64,000 bases of DNA from Membranipora membranacea. Taxonomy: Eukaryota; Bryozoa; Gymnolaemata; Cheilostomatida; Membraniporidae. The DNA lies in contig OU612068.1 of the NCBI GenBank assembly GCA_914767715.1, positions 3,782,001 to 3,846,000 on the forward strand, written 5' to 3'. Shown here one piece after another: positions 48,618 to 60,555 of the stretch. How positions within the stretch are numbered: position 1 is the first letter of the stretch; each line of letters opens with the position of its first letter. The notes under the pieces are model-generated. The model was not told the DNA's origin. It did no database searches and saw only the letters and a program-made list of their open reading frames with translations. The translations under genes were made by a program, and so were the position numbers.

Positions 48618-50047
48618 TTTGTGATGCTGCAGTGAACCAGGCTGTCACAGAGACCTTTTCAGCAGTTTGTGAAATTTGAATTGAGGCCCAGCAGAGAGGA
48701 TATGAGACATTTGAAGTGGAATAATATATCCACAAATTTGATATATTTATATCGATACATTTCTACTCTTATGTAAAATATAATACCGAATAAAGACTTA
48801 AAACAGGAATTATGAATATTCATTTAGTTAATTTTACTAATTTTAGAAGCTATAGTCATTCAGTTTATCTATAGTTATGTTTGATCTTGAGCTGTTCAGC
48901 TGGCTGGTTCAATATTTCAAAAAGAAATATCAACCAAATAGAATGTGTAATCCATAAATGTTGTGTGAAGATCAGCCTCTCACCACCTCAGCTGTGGCCA
49001 AGTGTTCTCTTTCATCTTTTTTTGTTGATGACTCAAAAGACCAAGTAGGGTAGATATGTCTGCTGATCTCCAGAATTCATGACAGATCCTTCATCAGTTC
49101 TGAATCGCCCCCAAACATATGTATATTGGAGTTCCAGCTCCTTCATTTCTAACCTGTTAGCCTCTTTTCTTTCAACAAGAAGTATAGTTTGTGTTTGATG
49201 AAAATCAATCTTCGAGCACATGTGAGAGTATGTGTATGTCCTCATCAACATCAGGATCATTGTACAACCAATTGGTTTGTCTTGATCTAAGAGCAAGGCA
49301 GAGGCGCAGTTGATTTTACTAGCTAGTGGAAAGATGTCATCGACAAAAAGCAAAATCTTCAATTTAATCTTCCATGGCAAAACTGAATTCTCTTGCCGTG
49401 ACTACGTTTGAAGGAAGAGCTGTAGAATTGAGAGCTTTACTTTAAACTGGAGCACGAATGCGAAGCATACCTTTAAAAAATGTTTTGTAGTTGAACACAA
49501 TTCAAAATTATCTTCTCTCTAAAGAGGACAAGGCAACTTCCAAACTTTGTGGGTCATTTTGGGTTGTCAAACTGAACTGTCATGTGGAAAGACTACATTT
49601 GGAATACATGTATGTAGTCAGATCAATTCAAAAATGCCACTATTTCTTTGTTTTAGAAGTGAGGAACTTAATTTGACCAGATGAGTTTGCTTAGGGATTA
49701 TCATGCACACCAATCAATACAATACATTTAACAAAGGCGCCGTAAAGCAAATAGGAAGAAACAAAACATTTATTCATTGTTTAATGAAGCTAACTCAAAT
49801 ATATATCCACACAGGCTCATTACTGAATATGCATAATCCGGCAAAAACACATAGTCAGAGCGGTAACTGTCTCAGGACATGGCTCTTTATGGTGACATTA
49901 AGAGTGTGCGTAGGTCATAAGATAAAAAAAATAAGAGGCAATTGTTGCCACCTTTGCTCCTATTCGACTTTAACTATCACATTTAGGAACCAGTACTAAA
50001 GAGTTACGCCTGAATAAATAAATTCAAATATTGTATTTTGCGTTTTG
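48618..50047. other. Gap with unrecognised minus-strand open frame
   Basis: A 115-codon frame at 49380-49033 has no ATG start (it opens on TTG), no recognised domain and unclear splice sites. The rest is AT-rich. A possible AATAAA for the neighbouring minus-strand gene lies near 49770. Confidence 0.35.
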
Positions 50048-53000
50048 TCAATGCCCATAGACTTCAACTTCATGTAGAGCGAGCGATTCACCGACCGTTT
50101 GTTGCACAACCTTGATATATCTGCCTTTGATTGGCGAGGAACAGTCCACTTTCTCAACAGGATCTAGAAGACCATTCCTAGAGGCACAAGGGATATAAAT
50201 CTCAGGTTCCGCTTGTGTTGCTACAGTCAATGCCAGGTCCTGAAGATTTTCCCCATCTGAAAACAGGCATGAATTAGCTCAATTGAAAAATAAAAAGGTA
50301 CTGTTACACAACTCCAAAAGTTCTGTGTAATTCATAGACAATACTACTATTGAATATCTGTCTTGCCTGTGAAATACACAGATCATATAGAATGCATTTA
50401 TCAGAATTATAACGATGCCAAAGAAGATTTTTAACACATAATATTATATAAGTCAGGTTATGTGTCGGTAGATGCACGTTTGTCGGCATTGGCTAAATTC
50501 CCTATTGCTATCCTACCCTTGAACCCCACCCTTATTCCATGCTGTCTCTTCAAACACGGGCATTCCATTTCTCTTCTGATCTTTCCAATAATTATATCTC
50601 ATTTTGGGAATAACAAAAGCTAAAATAACAATGTATTAATGTATGTGTGAATGCTGGCATGCCATACCCAGCTCAAAGCAACAGGAAAACAATACGGCAC
50701 AATACAAACCTAGATTTTGTTATTAAAATATTGACAAAACTTTTGGCTCATATAGCACCATGAATGACCCCTGCGACAATTATCCACCTTGCAAAAAATA
50801 TATACCGCAAAACACTGACGGTTAACTTGTAATATTTATTATTTTCAGACACTTAGACGTAGATTGGCATCAAACTTGTAGCCTTTGTGACAGTTTGATA
50901 GCAAATAACTTCCCTCTCCTTTATTGATACACATAAAAAATGCCACATGTGCTAACAAGGGAGCTGAAGCAGAGCAGTAAACTGAACAAGATGATTCAGA
51001 GTGATAAGATGATACTATCAAATAGCTTCTGAAGTCTCTAAATTGAACTTTGACAAACTTAGTTTCATGAATAATGCTGACCCTTGAGACATGGAATTCT
51101 GTGAGAAGGTGTTGTTTCCCAACAGTCTAGAATTGATTTCAGTTGCATTTTTCATTTATATTCAAGAAGTGTCACGAGATTCATGTAAATATTGTGAGCC
51201 TTTATAATGGAGACTTGTCCAAATGGTATGATACAACAATAATAAATTCTTAGGCTAAATATGGAAATGGAAATCAGGACAGATTATCTGAATCAAGCTA
51301 TAATGGCAGTTCCATCTGCTAACGGGTTGGATTAGTTATTGAAGAATGTCAACAGAAAATCAATCATCTGTTACCAGGGTAGTTTATCTTTTAGAAGTCT
51401 TTAAGTTTTCTGAAAGTTTTTACGTAAAATGCCCACTTAATGGAAAGCAATTATTTTTGTTTCAATAATAAGCTTATTCGCCTGTCAATAGACGGCTGTT
51501 GTCAATGCCTATAAATCATTTATTGATTTATTATCTTGGACGTGTATTAACCAGCGAATAAGCTTAATATAGTTGCCCATTTAAAGAGAATGAATAAATC
51601 TGTGTACTATAGATTTTAATTTTACTTTTTCTAATCTCGATAATGTAGTACCATCTGTGAAAGGCTCTTTTTATTGATTTCTCAGACGGTTAATGTGTTC
51701 GCAGTTTTGGTTGTTTTTTTTAATTTTTACTTTGGCTTACATGTTCCAAGTCTTTGCCAAAACTTCATTCCCTCTACGCAGAAATTGTGTTCCAATCTAT
51801 CTCAAACCAAGGATCTTGTTCGGGATCCAAAATCATCACCGATTCGTACACTGTAAGTCCAATATCCATAGGTATGTATATCCCATCTACTACAAGCCGC
51901 CCTGAGTAGTCATTGCTACCAACAGTTGCGGTACTGTGGGTTACATCCTTGGCAGAAATGAGATGAAAAAATAGAAGTAGGTCATAGGGTAAAAAGGCTG
52001 AGATTTTAAGATGCAAGTTTGATTTGCTCTAAAAGAATAAATTCCTAACACAAGGAAAATTCGGCACTTTTGACAAGCTTGAGAAAAGCTAATTATTTGT
52101 AGTATATAATATCTACCTCTAGCAAGAAGATTGTCGATTGGGTGCATAAGTGATCTATATTCTTTGCTGTTAGAGCTTCTGTTGAACTGTCCTGATAAAA
52201 GAAAGTGGAGACTGGACAATTAGAGAAGCATAACAATTGAGAAGCTAAAAATGAAGCTTTTTAATGGTTCAATTACTATCACTATTACTGCCGCAATCAA
52301 ATTGAATTTAAATGTTTTGATACCAGATGATTTATTTGGTCTTTTTGATACTCTTAGCAAACATCACAAGAAGACTGACAGCTGGCATGCATGCATCATG
52401 GTCATTGATAATGGTGGATTTTCAAATTAAAGTTGTGAACCAAATAACTTGCCTCCTCTAATGCATGTGTCCACCAAGCACTCGTTTGTTTGAGAATCAT
52501 AACTGAACCTAAAGCAGTCAATCTCCAAGCATTTCTGAGCACAAGTCCCTTTTGATAACGACTTTATCTGGTTTGAGTAGGAGCTCTGGCTATTCCCCAG
52601 GTCTGTTTTGTAAATGTTGGTTGACACAGTATTTGACAACACCCCTTTAATGAACATTAAAGAAGAAATATAGGCACAAATTTCAGAAGCATGACTACTT
52701 TACTTTAAAAAACAGATGTTAACAATGTTGTCTCTTTTTAAATCAAGAAGTAGTTTTGAGACCGCATTTGTCATCTGCAAATCCTGGACTTTCGAGTATT
52801 ATGTCTGCGTGCTAGTCATGTACTCTCAGATGGCTTATGAGACCAATCTATGGTAGAGGTTCTTTGTGACAGCGAGGGAATTTAGAGCCTAGATCATTTG
52901 TAGGGATACATGGTCACTGTCTAGGCTCACAATGGACGGCTCTATTTTCCCTATTTCAGGCAGTTCTACACAGACCATGCAATGTATTATCAAAGTTTTT

Positions 53001-53228
53001 TTAATTTTTTTTTTGGATAGCGATGACAGGTAATAAGCTGCATTAAAAATAAACACAGAGCTTCGCAACGCTGTATCTGTACATTTCTAAAAATACATAA
53101 TCAGATGCTTGCTGGATCTTATATACTATATTTTCATATAGGATGAAGTTAAAAAAATGTTCAATAATCTTACCATGTAGATTGATAATGACGAGACTCA
53201 AATCAACCAAGATGTTCGATGTCTTCAT
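50048..53228 (-). CDS. Secreted PAN-like plus fucolectin-like (F5/8C, FTP) protein
   Basis: Exons on the minus strand: 53228-53174 (signal peptide MKTSNILVDLSLVIINLH), 52644-52453 (PAN/apple-like CAQKCLEIDCFRFSYDSQ, CLVDTC), 52191-52117 (linker GQFNRSSNSKEYRSL), about 51997-51778 (start of an F5/8C or FTP fold: THSTATVGSN, LVVDGIY, DPWFEIDW) and 50256-50048 (end of the fold: CSSPIKGRYIKVVQQT, LALHEVEVYGH, stop). FTP lectins bind fucosylated glycans and are common in invertebrate innate immunity. Exons 1-3 join in phase. Exon 2 uses a GC donor, GAG-GCAAGT. The acceptor of exon 4 is uncertain, and a middle exon (the NR-DC-ER strand region) was not found between 51778 and 50256, so the gene may be incomplete or broken. 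Confidence 0.72.
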
Positions 53229-53467
53229 TCTGAGACCTTGTGGACCAGGCTTTTAGCGACTATGCAGCAGCGGAGAATTATCAACAGTTGAATATTGAAT
53301 AAATTGACAATCTATATTTTTTTGCACTTTCAGCAGGAATATTGATTTGGCATCGGAATAAGCTCAAAACACTGGAATGAAATATTAATTCCAATATGTT
53401 GAATATGTCCAATATGTTAAATTTCAGAATCGAATCGAACATGCCCAGTATAATCATTTCATACTGT

Positions 53468-56400
53468 ATGGAGTGCCTTTGGTAAAAGTATTCTATGTCA
53501 GAAATGCATTTGCATGTTTATAGTGTCAGTTTTAATGTGTGATGTGTCAGTTTGTGTGTTTGCTATGTCATTTTGTATGTGTAGTATGTCATTTTGTATG
53601 TGTAGTATGTCATTTTGCATGCTTATTATGTCATTTTTCGTGTGTGATATTATGTCAGTTTGTGTGTTTAATATGTCAGTTTGTGTGTTTAATATGTCAG
53701 TTGGCATGCTTAATATGTCAGTTTTGGTGTTTGGTATTGCAGTTTTCATTTGTAGTATGTCAATTATTTTCATGTTTAATATGTCAGTGTTGATGTTTAA
53801 TATGCCAGTAATTTCATTTATGCTATGCCAGTTTTCATGTTTGTTATGTCAGTTTTTTTATTTTTTATATGTCAGTTTTGACCTTTGGAATCTGTATTGT
53901 GTATTTTGGAGTTGCATTCTCATTCACTTAGCCTTGGGTCTTAGATTCCCTTTCTACTCCTTGATTTTGCTCGCGGATTAGTTTTTCAATAAATGTCGCC
54001 TGGAGGTTTCACAAGCCAGTGATTCTGACAGCCGGTCCCAAGCCCGGGTAAAGACAGAGGGTTCAACGTCAGGAAGGGCATCCGGTTGGTGAAATCCCCC
54101 CGCTTCACAGAAAACATGCAGGGACAATCAACGTTTTCAACCAATACTAGGATGCCACCCTTATGTGGCACTTTGCAGCAGAACCACCATCGCCCCGACG
54201 CTGTGATAAGAAAACGAGAGGGGCGTTACTGTAAACTCAGAATGGCCACAATAAATATTGGTACTCTTACTGGAAAAAGCAGGGAAGTTGCTGCGGTTAT
54301 GTTAGCCAGGAAGATCGACATATTATGCCTACAGGAATTGAGATGGACTGGGGGTCAATCTGGTGGAAAAGCCAGGGCTCTTGGTGATGGGTACAAGTTG
54401 TACTATTGCGGAGGGAAGAAAGCAAGAAATGGAGTTGGGATTTGTCTCAGTGAATATTGGCAGGATAAAGTAATAGCAGTAGAAAGGAAGCCAGATAGCA
54501 TAATATATATGAAAATGGTAATACCTGGAGCATGAGCATCAACATCATATCAGTGTATGCCCCCAAGCAAGGATGCAGTCAGGGGGAGAAAGATTTGTTC
54601 TGAAACCAGCTTAACGGCATCTTGGCTGGAATCCCAGAAGGAGAAGAGTTGATAGTCGCGGGAGACTTGAATGGACATGCTGGAAGGGAAAGAGAGGGAG
54701 CAGAGAAATTGCATGGAGGTTGGACGATAGGAAGGAGAAATGAGGAGGGAGAGAGAGTGCTGGAGATGGCACAGACATACGACTTGGCACTCGTAAACAC
54801 TTTCTTTGAAAACAGGAAGAGCATCTGATAACATTCAAGAGTGGAGGAAATAGGTCAGTCATAGACTATATAGCGATCAGAAGACACCACATAGGAGTAG
54901 TAAGGAACTGCAAGGCAGTACCAGGAGAGTCTATAGCACCACAGCATAGACTTCTCATAGCGGATCTTACAGTCAAGAGAAAGCAAGAGCGGCGAAGGAA
55001 AAGAAAGGCTAGGACTAAGTGGTGGAAGCTAAAGGAAAAAGGGCAAGAGTATATAGAGAAATTAACTGAATACATCGAGAGTAAGGAGACAAGGGAATGG
55101 ACATGGGGAAATACGTACCAGAAGGCAGTTCAACTAGCAAAAGAAGAACTCGGTGAAACATCTGTAGGGAAATACATAGAGAAAGAGTCTTGGTTTTGGA
55201 ATTCAGAGGTACAGGAAGCAGTAGGACAGAAACGTGATGCTTTTAAGGAGTGGCAGAGAGCGAAGGAAAGACTGGAGATGGACCCAGAGGAGGCTGAAGC
55301 CAAAGAAAGAGACTATAGAGAAAAGAATAAAACAACAAAGGAGAAAGTGGCAATAGCAAAAGAAAAGGGGTACGAAAATGTTGCTCAACACCAAAAATCA
55401 AAGGAAGGACTTGCAGAGGAGTGATGAAATAGAGGGACCGACGAGGCTGATAAGCGAATCCGAAGTAAAAATACAGTTAGAGAAGATGAAAAATAGAAAG
55501 GCAACTGGACCAGATGAATTCCCAATAGAGGTAGTGAAGAGTCTTGGGCAGACAGATTTGACCTGCATGACAGCTGTACTACAAGATGTACAGGAAAATG
55601 GGATACCACCAGAATGGAGAAGAAGCAAAATCACACCTTTGTATAAGCAAAAGGGAGATCCTCTAAACTGTTCAAACTATAGAGGGATAAAACTCCTCAG
55701 TCACTGTCTAAAGCTCGGGGAGCGAGGGATAGAGGCGAGGATAAGGGAAATGAGTAAGATCGGTGGCAGGCAGTATGACTTCCAGAAAGGGAAGTCAACA
55801 ACACAGCCCATGTTTTGTTTGAGAGTACTCCAGGAAAAGATGAACATCAAAACGACTTACATATGTTTTCTGTCGACCTAGAGAAGGCGTATGACACAGT
55901 ACCTAGAGACCTAATCTGGTACTGTCTGAGGAAGCGTGGAGTTCCTGAGACATATGTGAATGCAATCAAAGACATGTACAAGGACTGCAAAACATCAGTT
56001 GTGACAAGTGTAGGTGAAACAGATGAGATTGAGATAGAAGTAGGATTACATCAAGGATCTGCACTTAGCCCTTTCCTTTTCATATTGATCTTGAATGTCA
56101 TCACCGAGGAGATTCAGGAGGACACACCGTGGACAATGCTGTGATGAAACTAGGGAGAGGATGGAAGAGAGACTGGAGAACTGGGGGGGGGGGGGGGTGT
56201 TTAGAAGATGCAGGATTAAAAGTAAGTAAGCCAAAGACAGAACATCTACCGCCAGCCGGAAACTTACAAGGGATAGAAATGAAGAAGTATGATGGAGAAG
56301 GTTCAACTGATCTGCCGCAGGTATCAACATTCAAATACCTGGGAACCACAATAGATCAAGAGGGAGGTTGCGGATTAGAAATTGCAAAGAGGATAGAGAA

Positions 56401-57032
56401 GGCATGGAATAGATGGAGAGAGCTGACAGGAGTGCTTTGCGATAAGAAAATTCCCACCAAGCTCAAGGTTCTATTGTACAAGACGGCAATAAAACCTACA
56501 CTGATGTATGGAAATGAGATCTGGCCACTGACTCAAAGACAAGAAGACAAGATAAGTGCAACTGAGATGAGGATCCTCCGACACATTTATAATATAGATT
56601 GGGAAGAGCATAAAACAAATGAGAGTATAAGGGAGGAGGCCAAAATAGAAGCAATAGCAATAGTTATGAGGAGGAGACGTCTTCAATCGTATGGACATGT
56701 ATGCAGGAGAGATAGGGAGGAAGATATTAGAATGGTGGCTGAGATGAGAATACAGGGAAAGAGAAAGAGAGGGAGGCCAAAGAAAAGATTGATGGATACA
56801 GCGAAGGATGACATGCTGAGATGGGGCCTCTCAGATGAAGATGTTGATGATAGAATAAGATGGCATTCTCAGATAGAACTTGGTGCCCTGCAGGACCGCC
56901 ACCCATCCCAGAACACCGCGGACTAGGTGAGAAAGGAAGGAATTAGTTTTGCACAATAGTGTTCATTGTTCAGTGGGCATCCGCTTTAATAAAAGGTCAA
57001 AATGGCGGCCCCTCATGAAAATTTAGATTCAG
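53468..57032. repeat. Dispersed repeat copy 2 with 21-bp array, split by a retrotransposon
   Basis: 53468-53985 and 56942-57032 are the two halves of the block seen whole at 47432-47935. The 21-bp array covers about 53530-53860 and has more units than copy 1. A 155-codon plus frame and a 91-codon minus frame across it reflect the period of 21, not likely genes. Confidence 0.88.
53986..56941 (+). mobile_element. Decayed RTE-type non-LTR retrotransposon
   Basis: The insert of 2956 bases is flanked by ATTAGTTTT on both sides (53977-53985, 56942-56950). Order on the plus strand: apurinic-type endonuclease (MATINIGTLTGK, ILCLQELRWTGG, AGDLNGHAGRE, HRLLIADL), reverse transcriptase (KATGPDEFPIEV, NYRGIKLLS, VDLEKAYDTVPRD, HQGSALSPFLF), then a C-terminal part with FKYLGTTIDQEGG, and RGRPKKR near the end. 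The order and C-terminal style fit RTE/BovB-like elements. It is dead: a stop after MVIPGA (54533), several frameshifts, and a deletion with a G-run near 56145-56200 that removes the catalytic double-aspartate box. No restored frame is given. Confidence 0.9.
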
Positions 57033-57900
57033 CAAGAGAACAGAGCTTTTTCTTTTAATTTCCCTCCCACTCTTACCCCTTCCTACCCTTTGATAGCTAT
57101 AATTGTAGAAGCAGGTCACAATTAAGCTGGAAAAATACATTCCAGTAGGAGTAACAGGCCATTAAAATCAAAATGCTGTCATTAATTAAACATTCTAGTC
57201 TTCTTCAAATCAGTTCCCACGAGGGCTGATATTAGTAATTATTATTAGTATTATAATATAATACAATTAGTTGTGAAAACTACTGCTGCATTTCATACTG
57301 ATTTATTAGTCTCAATTCAAGCCTGACAAACAAGTTATAAGGTCATGCAAGCACAGGCCCTAGGCAGGAGGAGTGCTAGCCTTCCAAACTGCCTGACTAA
57401 GGCTGAGGTAAGGATTTGATCAAAGGACAGCATGAGCCATTGCATTATTGAAGGACCTGCTAGCATCCATTCTGCCCACTGACTACTACTCAAAATAATA
57501 AACATAGTAAGACACACGGAGACTCCCATTTTGGTACTATATTTACCTCTTTTATATTGCATGACACAGCAACAGAACCCAACAGAAGTCCCCTGATAAG
57601 CTTTACTGGAGAGAGAACTCAATATGATGCAGACTTTGCAGACCAAAACTTGCATTCTCACTGAATTAAAATCCATAAGTCATATTGAAATATATTGATT
57701 CTTCTGATTTCTGGTCAGTGGGAATGAAAGTTTTCGTCTGCAAAATCTGTGTAATTTTGAGTTCTGTCTCCAGCAGAGCTTGTCAGGGAAATTTTGTTGA
57801 TGTGTCCTGCAATATAAAATAGGTATTTACCTCTGTCAATTTCGTCTCCAACTCCGATTCGGTGATTGTGACTTTGGAAACAGGTATGCCATTAATCGTT
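57033..57900. other. Gene-free stretch
   Basis: No exon recognised. The minus-strand ORF at 57676-57335 has no domain or splice context. Confidence 0.4.
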
Positions 57901-57951
57901 TAACGTACCAGCGTCAAATAAACCGTATATCATGGACTGGTTATGCAACAG

Positions 57952-58212
57952 CTAAGTGGCATTTGGTGGCTCAATAAACTTGCTTGTGGTTGGAAGTTCA
58001 TTCCAGTCCTTGGCAGTCTTCACAAAAAATGATCGGTGTTGGAGTGAGGTTCTATACTGGTAAATTATATATTCTATACAGGTAAATATAGTAGTACCAA
58101 AATGGGCTCCTCTGTGCGTCTTACTCTGTTTATTATTTTGAGTAGTAGTCAGTTGGGTGGGCAGAATAGATGCTAGCAAGTCCTTCAATGGCTCATGAAG
58201 GACAGGTGGCAT
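57952..58212 (-). mobile_element. Non-LTR retrotransposon 3'-end fragment
   Basis: The minus frame includes YRTSLQHRSFFVKTAKDWNE and LPTTSKF, the characteristic Trp-Asn-x-Leu-Pro C-terminus of CR1/Jockey/L2-like reverse transcriptases, followed by a stop. No catalytic part is present. Confidence 0.72.
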
Positions 58213-58392
58213 GGAATAAAAGTTTTATTCCATGCTATCTTTGATCATATCTCAGGTAGTTTGGAAGGCTAGCAGTCCTGCCTGTGGTTCCTAGCACTAG
58301 CAGCGTGTCTAGCAGAAGGCTCCCTAGTAGAGTTTGAGGGGGGTGGGGTGTGGGACATGGGAAGCTGTAGCCTGTCTTGACAAGCTCTCTTG

Positions 58393-58905
58393 GGTGGGTG
58401 GAACAAAGAGAGCTTGTCAACATCCAATTTTAAGACCCTCAAGATCAATGATTTTAGTTGTTGCCCTTTCATGAAAACGGGATTTCTTTGGGTTTTCCCG
58501 TCTGTGATTTATATCCCCATAGTAACTTAACAACAAAAACGGCTCAAATTAGGTAAATTCGCGCCCTTGGTATCTATATTAAAATAATCAATAAATAATC
58601 AATGGAAATCCCATTTTCATTGGGAAATCCAACTGAATCCAACTTGAATTCAAGTTGTCTCCCTAATACCAATGAGGACATAATTCTAAGTTTCATGACA
58701 TGAAACTTAGAATTATCTCCTCATTGGTAATAGGGAGACAACTTAATATAGATACCAAGGGAGCGAATTTACCTATTGTCACAAATGGGATATAAATCAA
58801 AGACGGGAAATCCAGAGAAAATTGAATTTCATGAAAAGGGCAACTCCTAATATCTTTGATCTCGAGGGTCTCGAAAATGGATGTTGACAAGCTCTCTTCT
58901 TCCCC
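58393..58905. repeat. Foldback element of about 0.5 kb
   Basis: The left arm from AGAGAGCTTGTCAACATCC pairs with a right arm ending GGATGTTGACAAGCTCTCT. The centre is a perfect hairpin, TCTAAGTTTCATG/CATGAAACTTAGA near 58690-58715. The left arm carries about 100 extra bases (58565-58650). A second short copy of the terminal motif (TTGACAAGCTCTCTTGGG) lies just outside at 58377. The 124-codon minus ORF is a palindrome artefact. Confidence 0.82.
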
Positions 58906-59069
58906 ATCATGCAACTCTGAATGAGCACTGCAAGCAGCAGTGCTGTACGATTTGTTCAAAACTGAAGATTCAATTACCTCCCTTAGTTTGCTAACACAAA
59001 CCAAGGGAGGAAGCCAATTATTCCTTGCACAAACTAGACTCAGAAGTGGAAATTCACACAAAGACATAC

Positions 59070-59340
59070 CAAATATGAGATCATATTAATGTTTCAATGT
59101 GACACATGAGTTTCAATTAAGTCATTTTTCTGAGATTTCCTCTTCAGAATTTATTGCACAATGGAGGCAAGTGTGACTTGTACACTCATCATTTTGACCT
59201 ATTATGTAGGGCGATCTGACAGGTAGACACTCAGTCATGGTAACGTCAGGAGCATGTCAAACGCTGTTCTCATCATGTGAAATACTAGCTATTTATGTGA
59301 CCTCAAGCTTTGAATGAAATGCATTGGTTCTTGTAACATA
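59070..59340. other. Short gene-free gap
   Basis: Nothing recognised. Confidence 0.4.
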
Positions 59341-59360
59341 CAGGGCATACACAAGGCAGT

Positions 59361-59513
59361 ATGGCTGGCCAGCCTAAGATTGAAGTGAATCATGATAGTC
59401 TAGTTGATCTCATAGAAACAGGAACCTCAAAGACTGATGTTGCCAAACATATCAATATATACAGACCAACATTGGATAGAATTATACGGGATCATGGATT
59501 GACAGACTGGTGA
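59361..59513 (+). CDS. Short helix-turn-helix ORF, integrase/recombinase-like N-terminus
   Basis: A 50-codon frame starting MAGQPKIEVNHDSLVDLIET, followed by TSKTDVAKHINIYRPTLDRI and IRDHGLTDW before TGA. The spacing (short helix, TDVAKHI, turn, TLDRIIRDHGL) fits the resolvase-type helix-turn-helix found ahead of integrase core domains in some animal transposon-derived genes. It lies in an exon-like segment: acceptor AACATACAG ends at 59341 and donor ATG-GTGAGT lies at 59518. The TGA sits just before the donor, so this may be one exon of a longer gene disabled by a CGA-to-TGA change, or a tiny standalone ORF. No integrase core was found downstream. Confidence 0.45.
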   Translation: MAGQPKIEVNHDSLVDLIETGTSKTDVAKHINIYRPTLDRIIRDHGLTDW

Positions 59514-59519
59514 ATGGTG

Positions 59520-60555
59520 AGTACAATCTTCTTTAGTGTTACAAGCTGCCGTTTCTATTGTGATATTTCTTCAATATTGTATAAGTGTGATTAGTATGGT
59601 AGTCTAATACCGCGACTTAAATGCTGGGACTACATTAAATTCGATGAAATGATGTTATATTGTCATCATTATAATGGTGTTGGTATTGGTCTTTTTCAAT
59701 TACAGTTATATTTGGGTTTTTAGGGATATTATTGGGGTAAGGGCATTAATATATCACACAGTGGCTTTACATAGAATAACTCGGATTTTTCTTCATCTCT
59801 TATTTAATTTTTCTTGTCATCTTGTCACTGTACTACTTCTACAGCCGGTTCTTCCCACCGAATGGATACAGTGCTCCAGACTGTAGCTTCGAGTGCCGCG
59901 ATGATTATTTTAAGTCCATATTAATGATACCTGATTATTTACCGGTTGCTTCTTGCTTGCTTTATTAATACTTCTGTCATAGCTTTTCTTATATCGACAG
60001 TTTTCATCTATGTTTAGATTGGTGTAGAGATATGTCACGGTGTCAACAATTATAATGCTGACAAGCAGTAAGCCCTACTCTGCAGATGGATCCCCCAGAC
60101 TGCAGGACCACAGGACATCCGCCAGCTTCCTTTTGGCGTTTAAGAATCATTCGGCATTTTCCTGCCCGAATACTCAGTTAAATGAAATGTCAGCTCTGCG
60201 GTTGCTTAGTCTAGTCGGCAGCAAATTAAATTCTGAGTCTGTTTAGTTAACGACACCTACTTATTCCGAGATGAAAGCTATGGATACCGTAGAACATTCT
60301 TCTCTCTTCATCCTTGAATAGTAGTACCGCAGCTAAATATATCCTTGTTGAATTGTTCTTCCATACACATACACACAGACTTCCACCAATCCCCTTCCCT
60401 ACCAGCTTTTCTGCTGCCACCAAATATTGGGGTGTAGCAGCTAAATGAAAGTTGAACCGTCAAGCAGGGCGCTCAATTTTAGGCAGGGAGGTTCATGGTG
60501 AAAGCCTAAACACGTTTATATATTGCTGTCTACATATTCACTAGCTCGTACTTTG
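59520..60555. other. Gene-free stretch
   Basis: Short ORFs (59674-59886, 60040-60246) lack recognisable domains. Nothing else was seen. Confidence 0.4.

Noticed and set aside
49033-49380. 115-codon minus-strand ORF as a gene
   Set aside because: No ATG, no recognised domain and no convincing splice sites; noted only as an unexplained frame.
53498-53981. Membrane-like or coiled-coil protein in the 21-bp array
   Set aside because: Open frames on both strands arise from a period divisible by three; there is no start context, splice site or family.
58693-59067. 124-codon minus-strand ORF
   Set aside because: Overlaps one arm of a foldback; no homologous domain seen.
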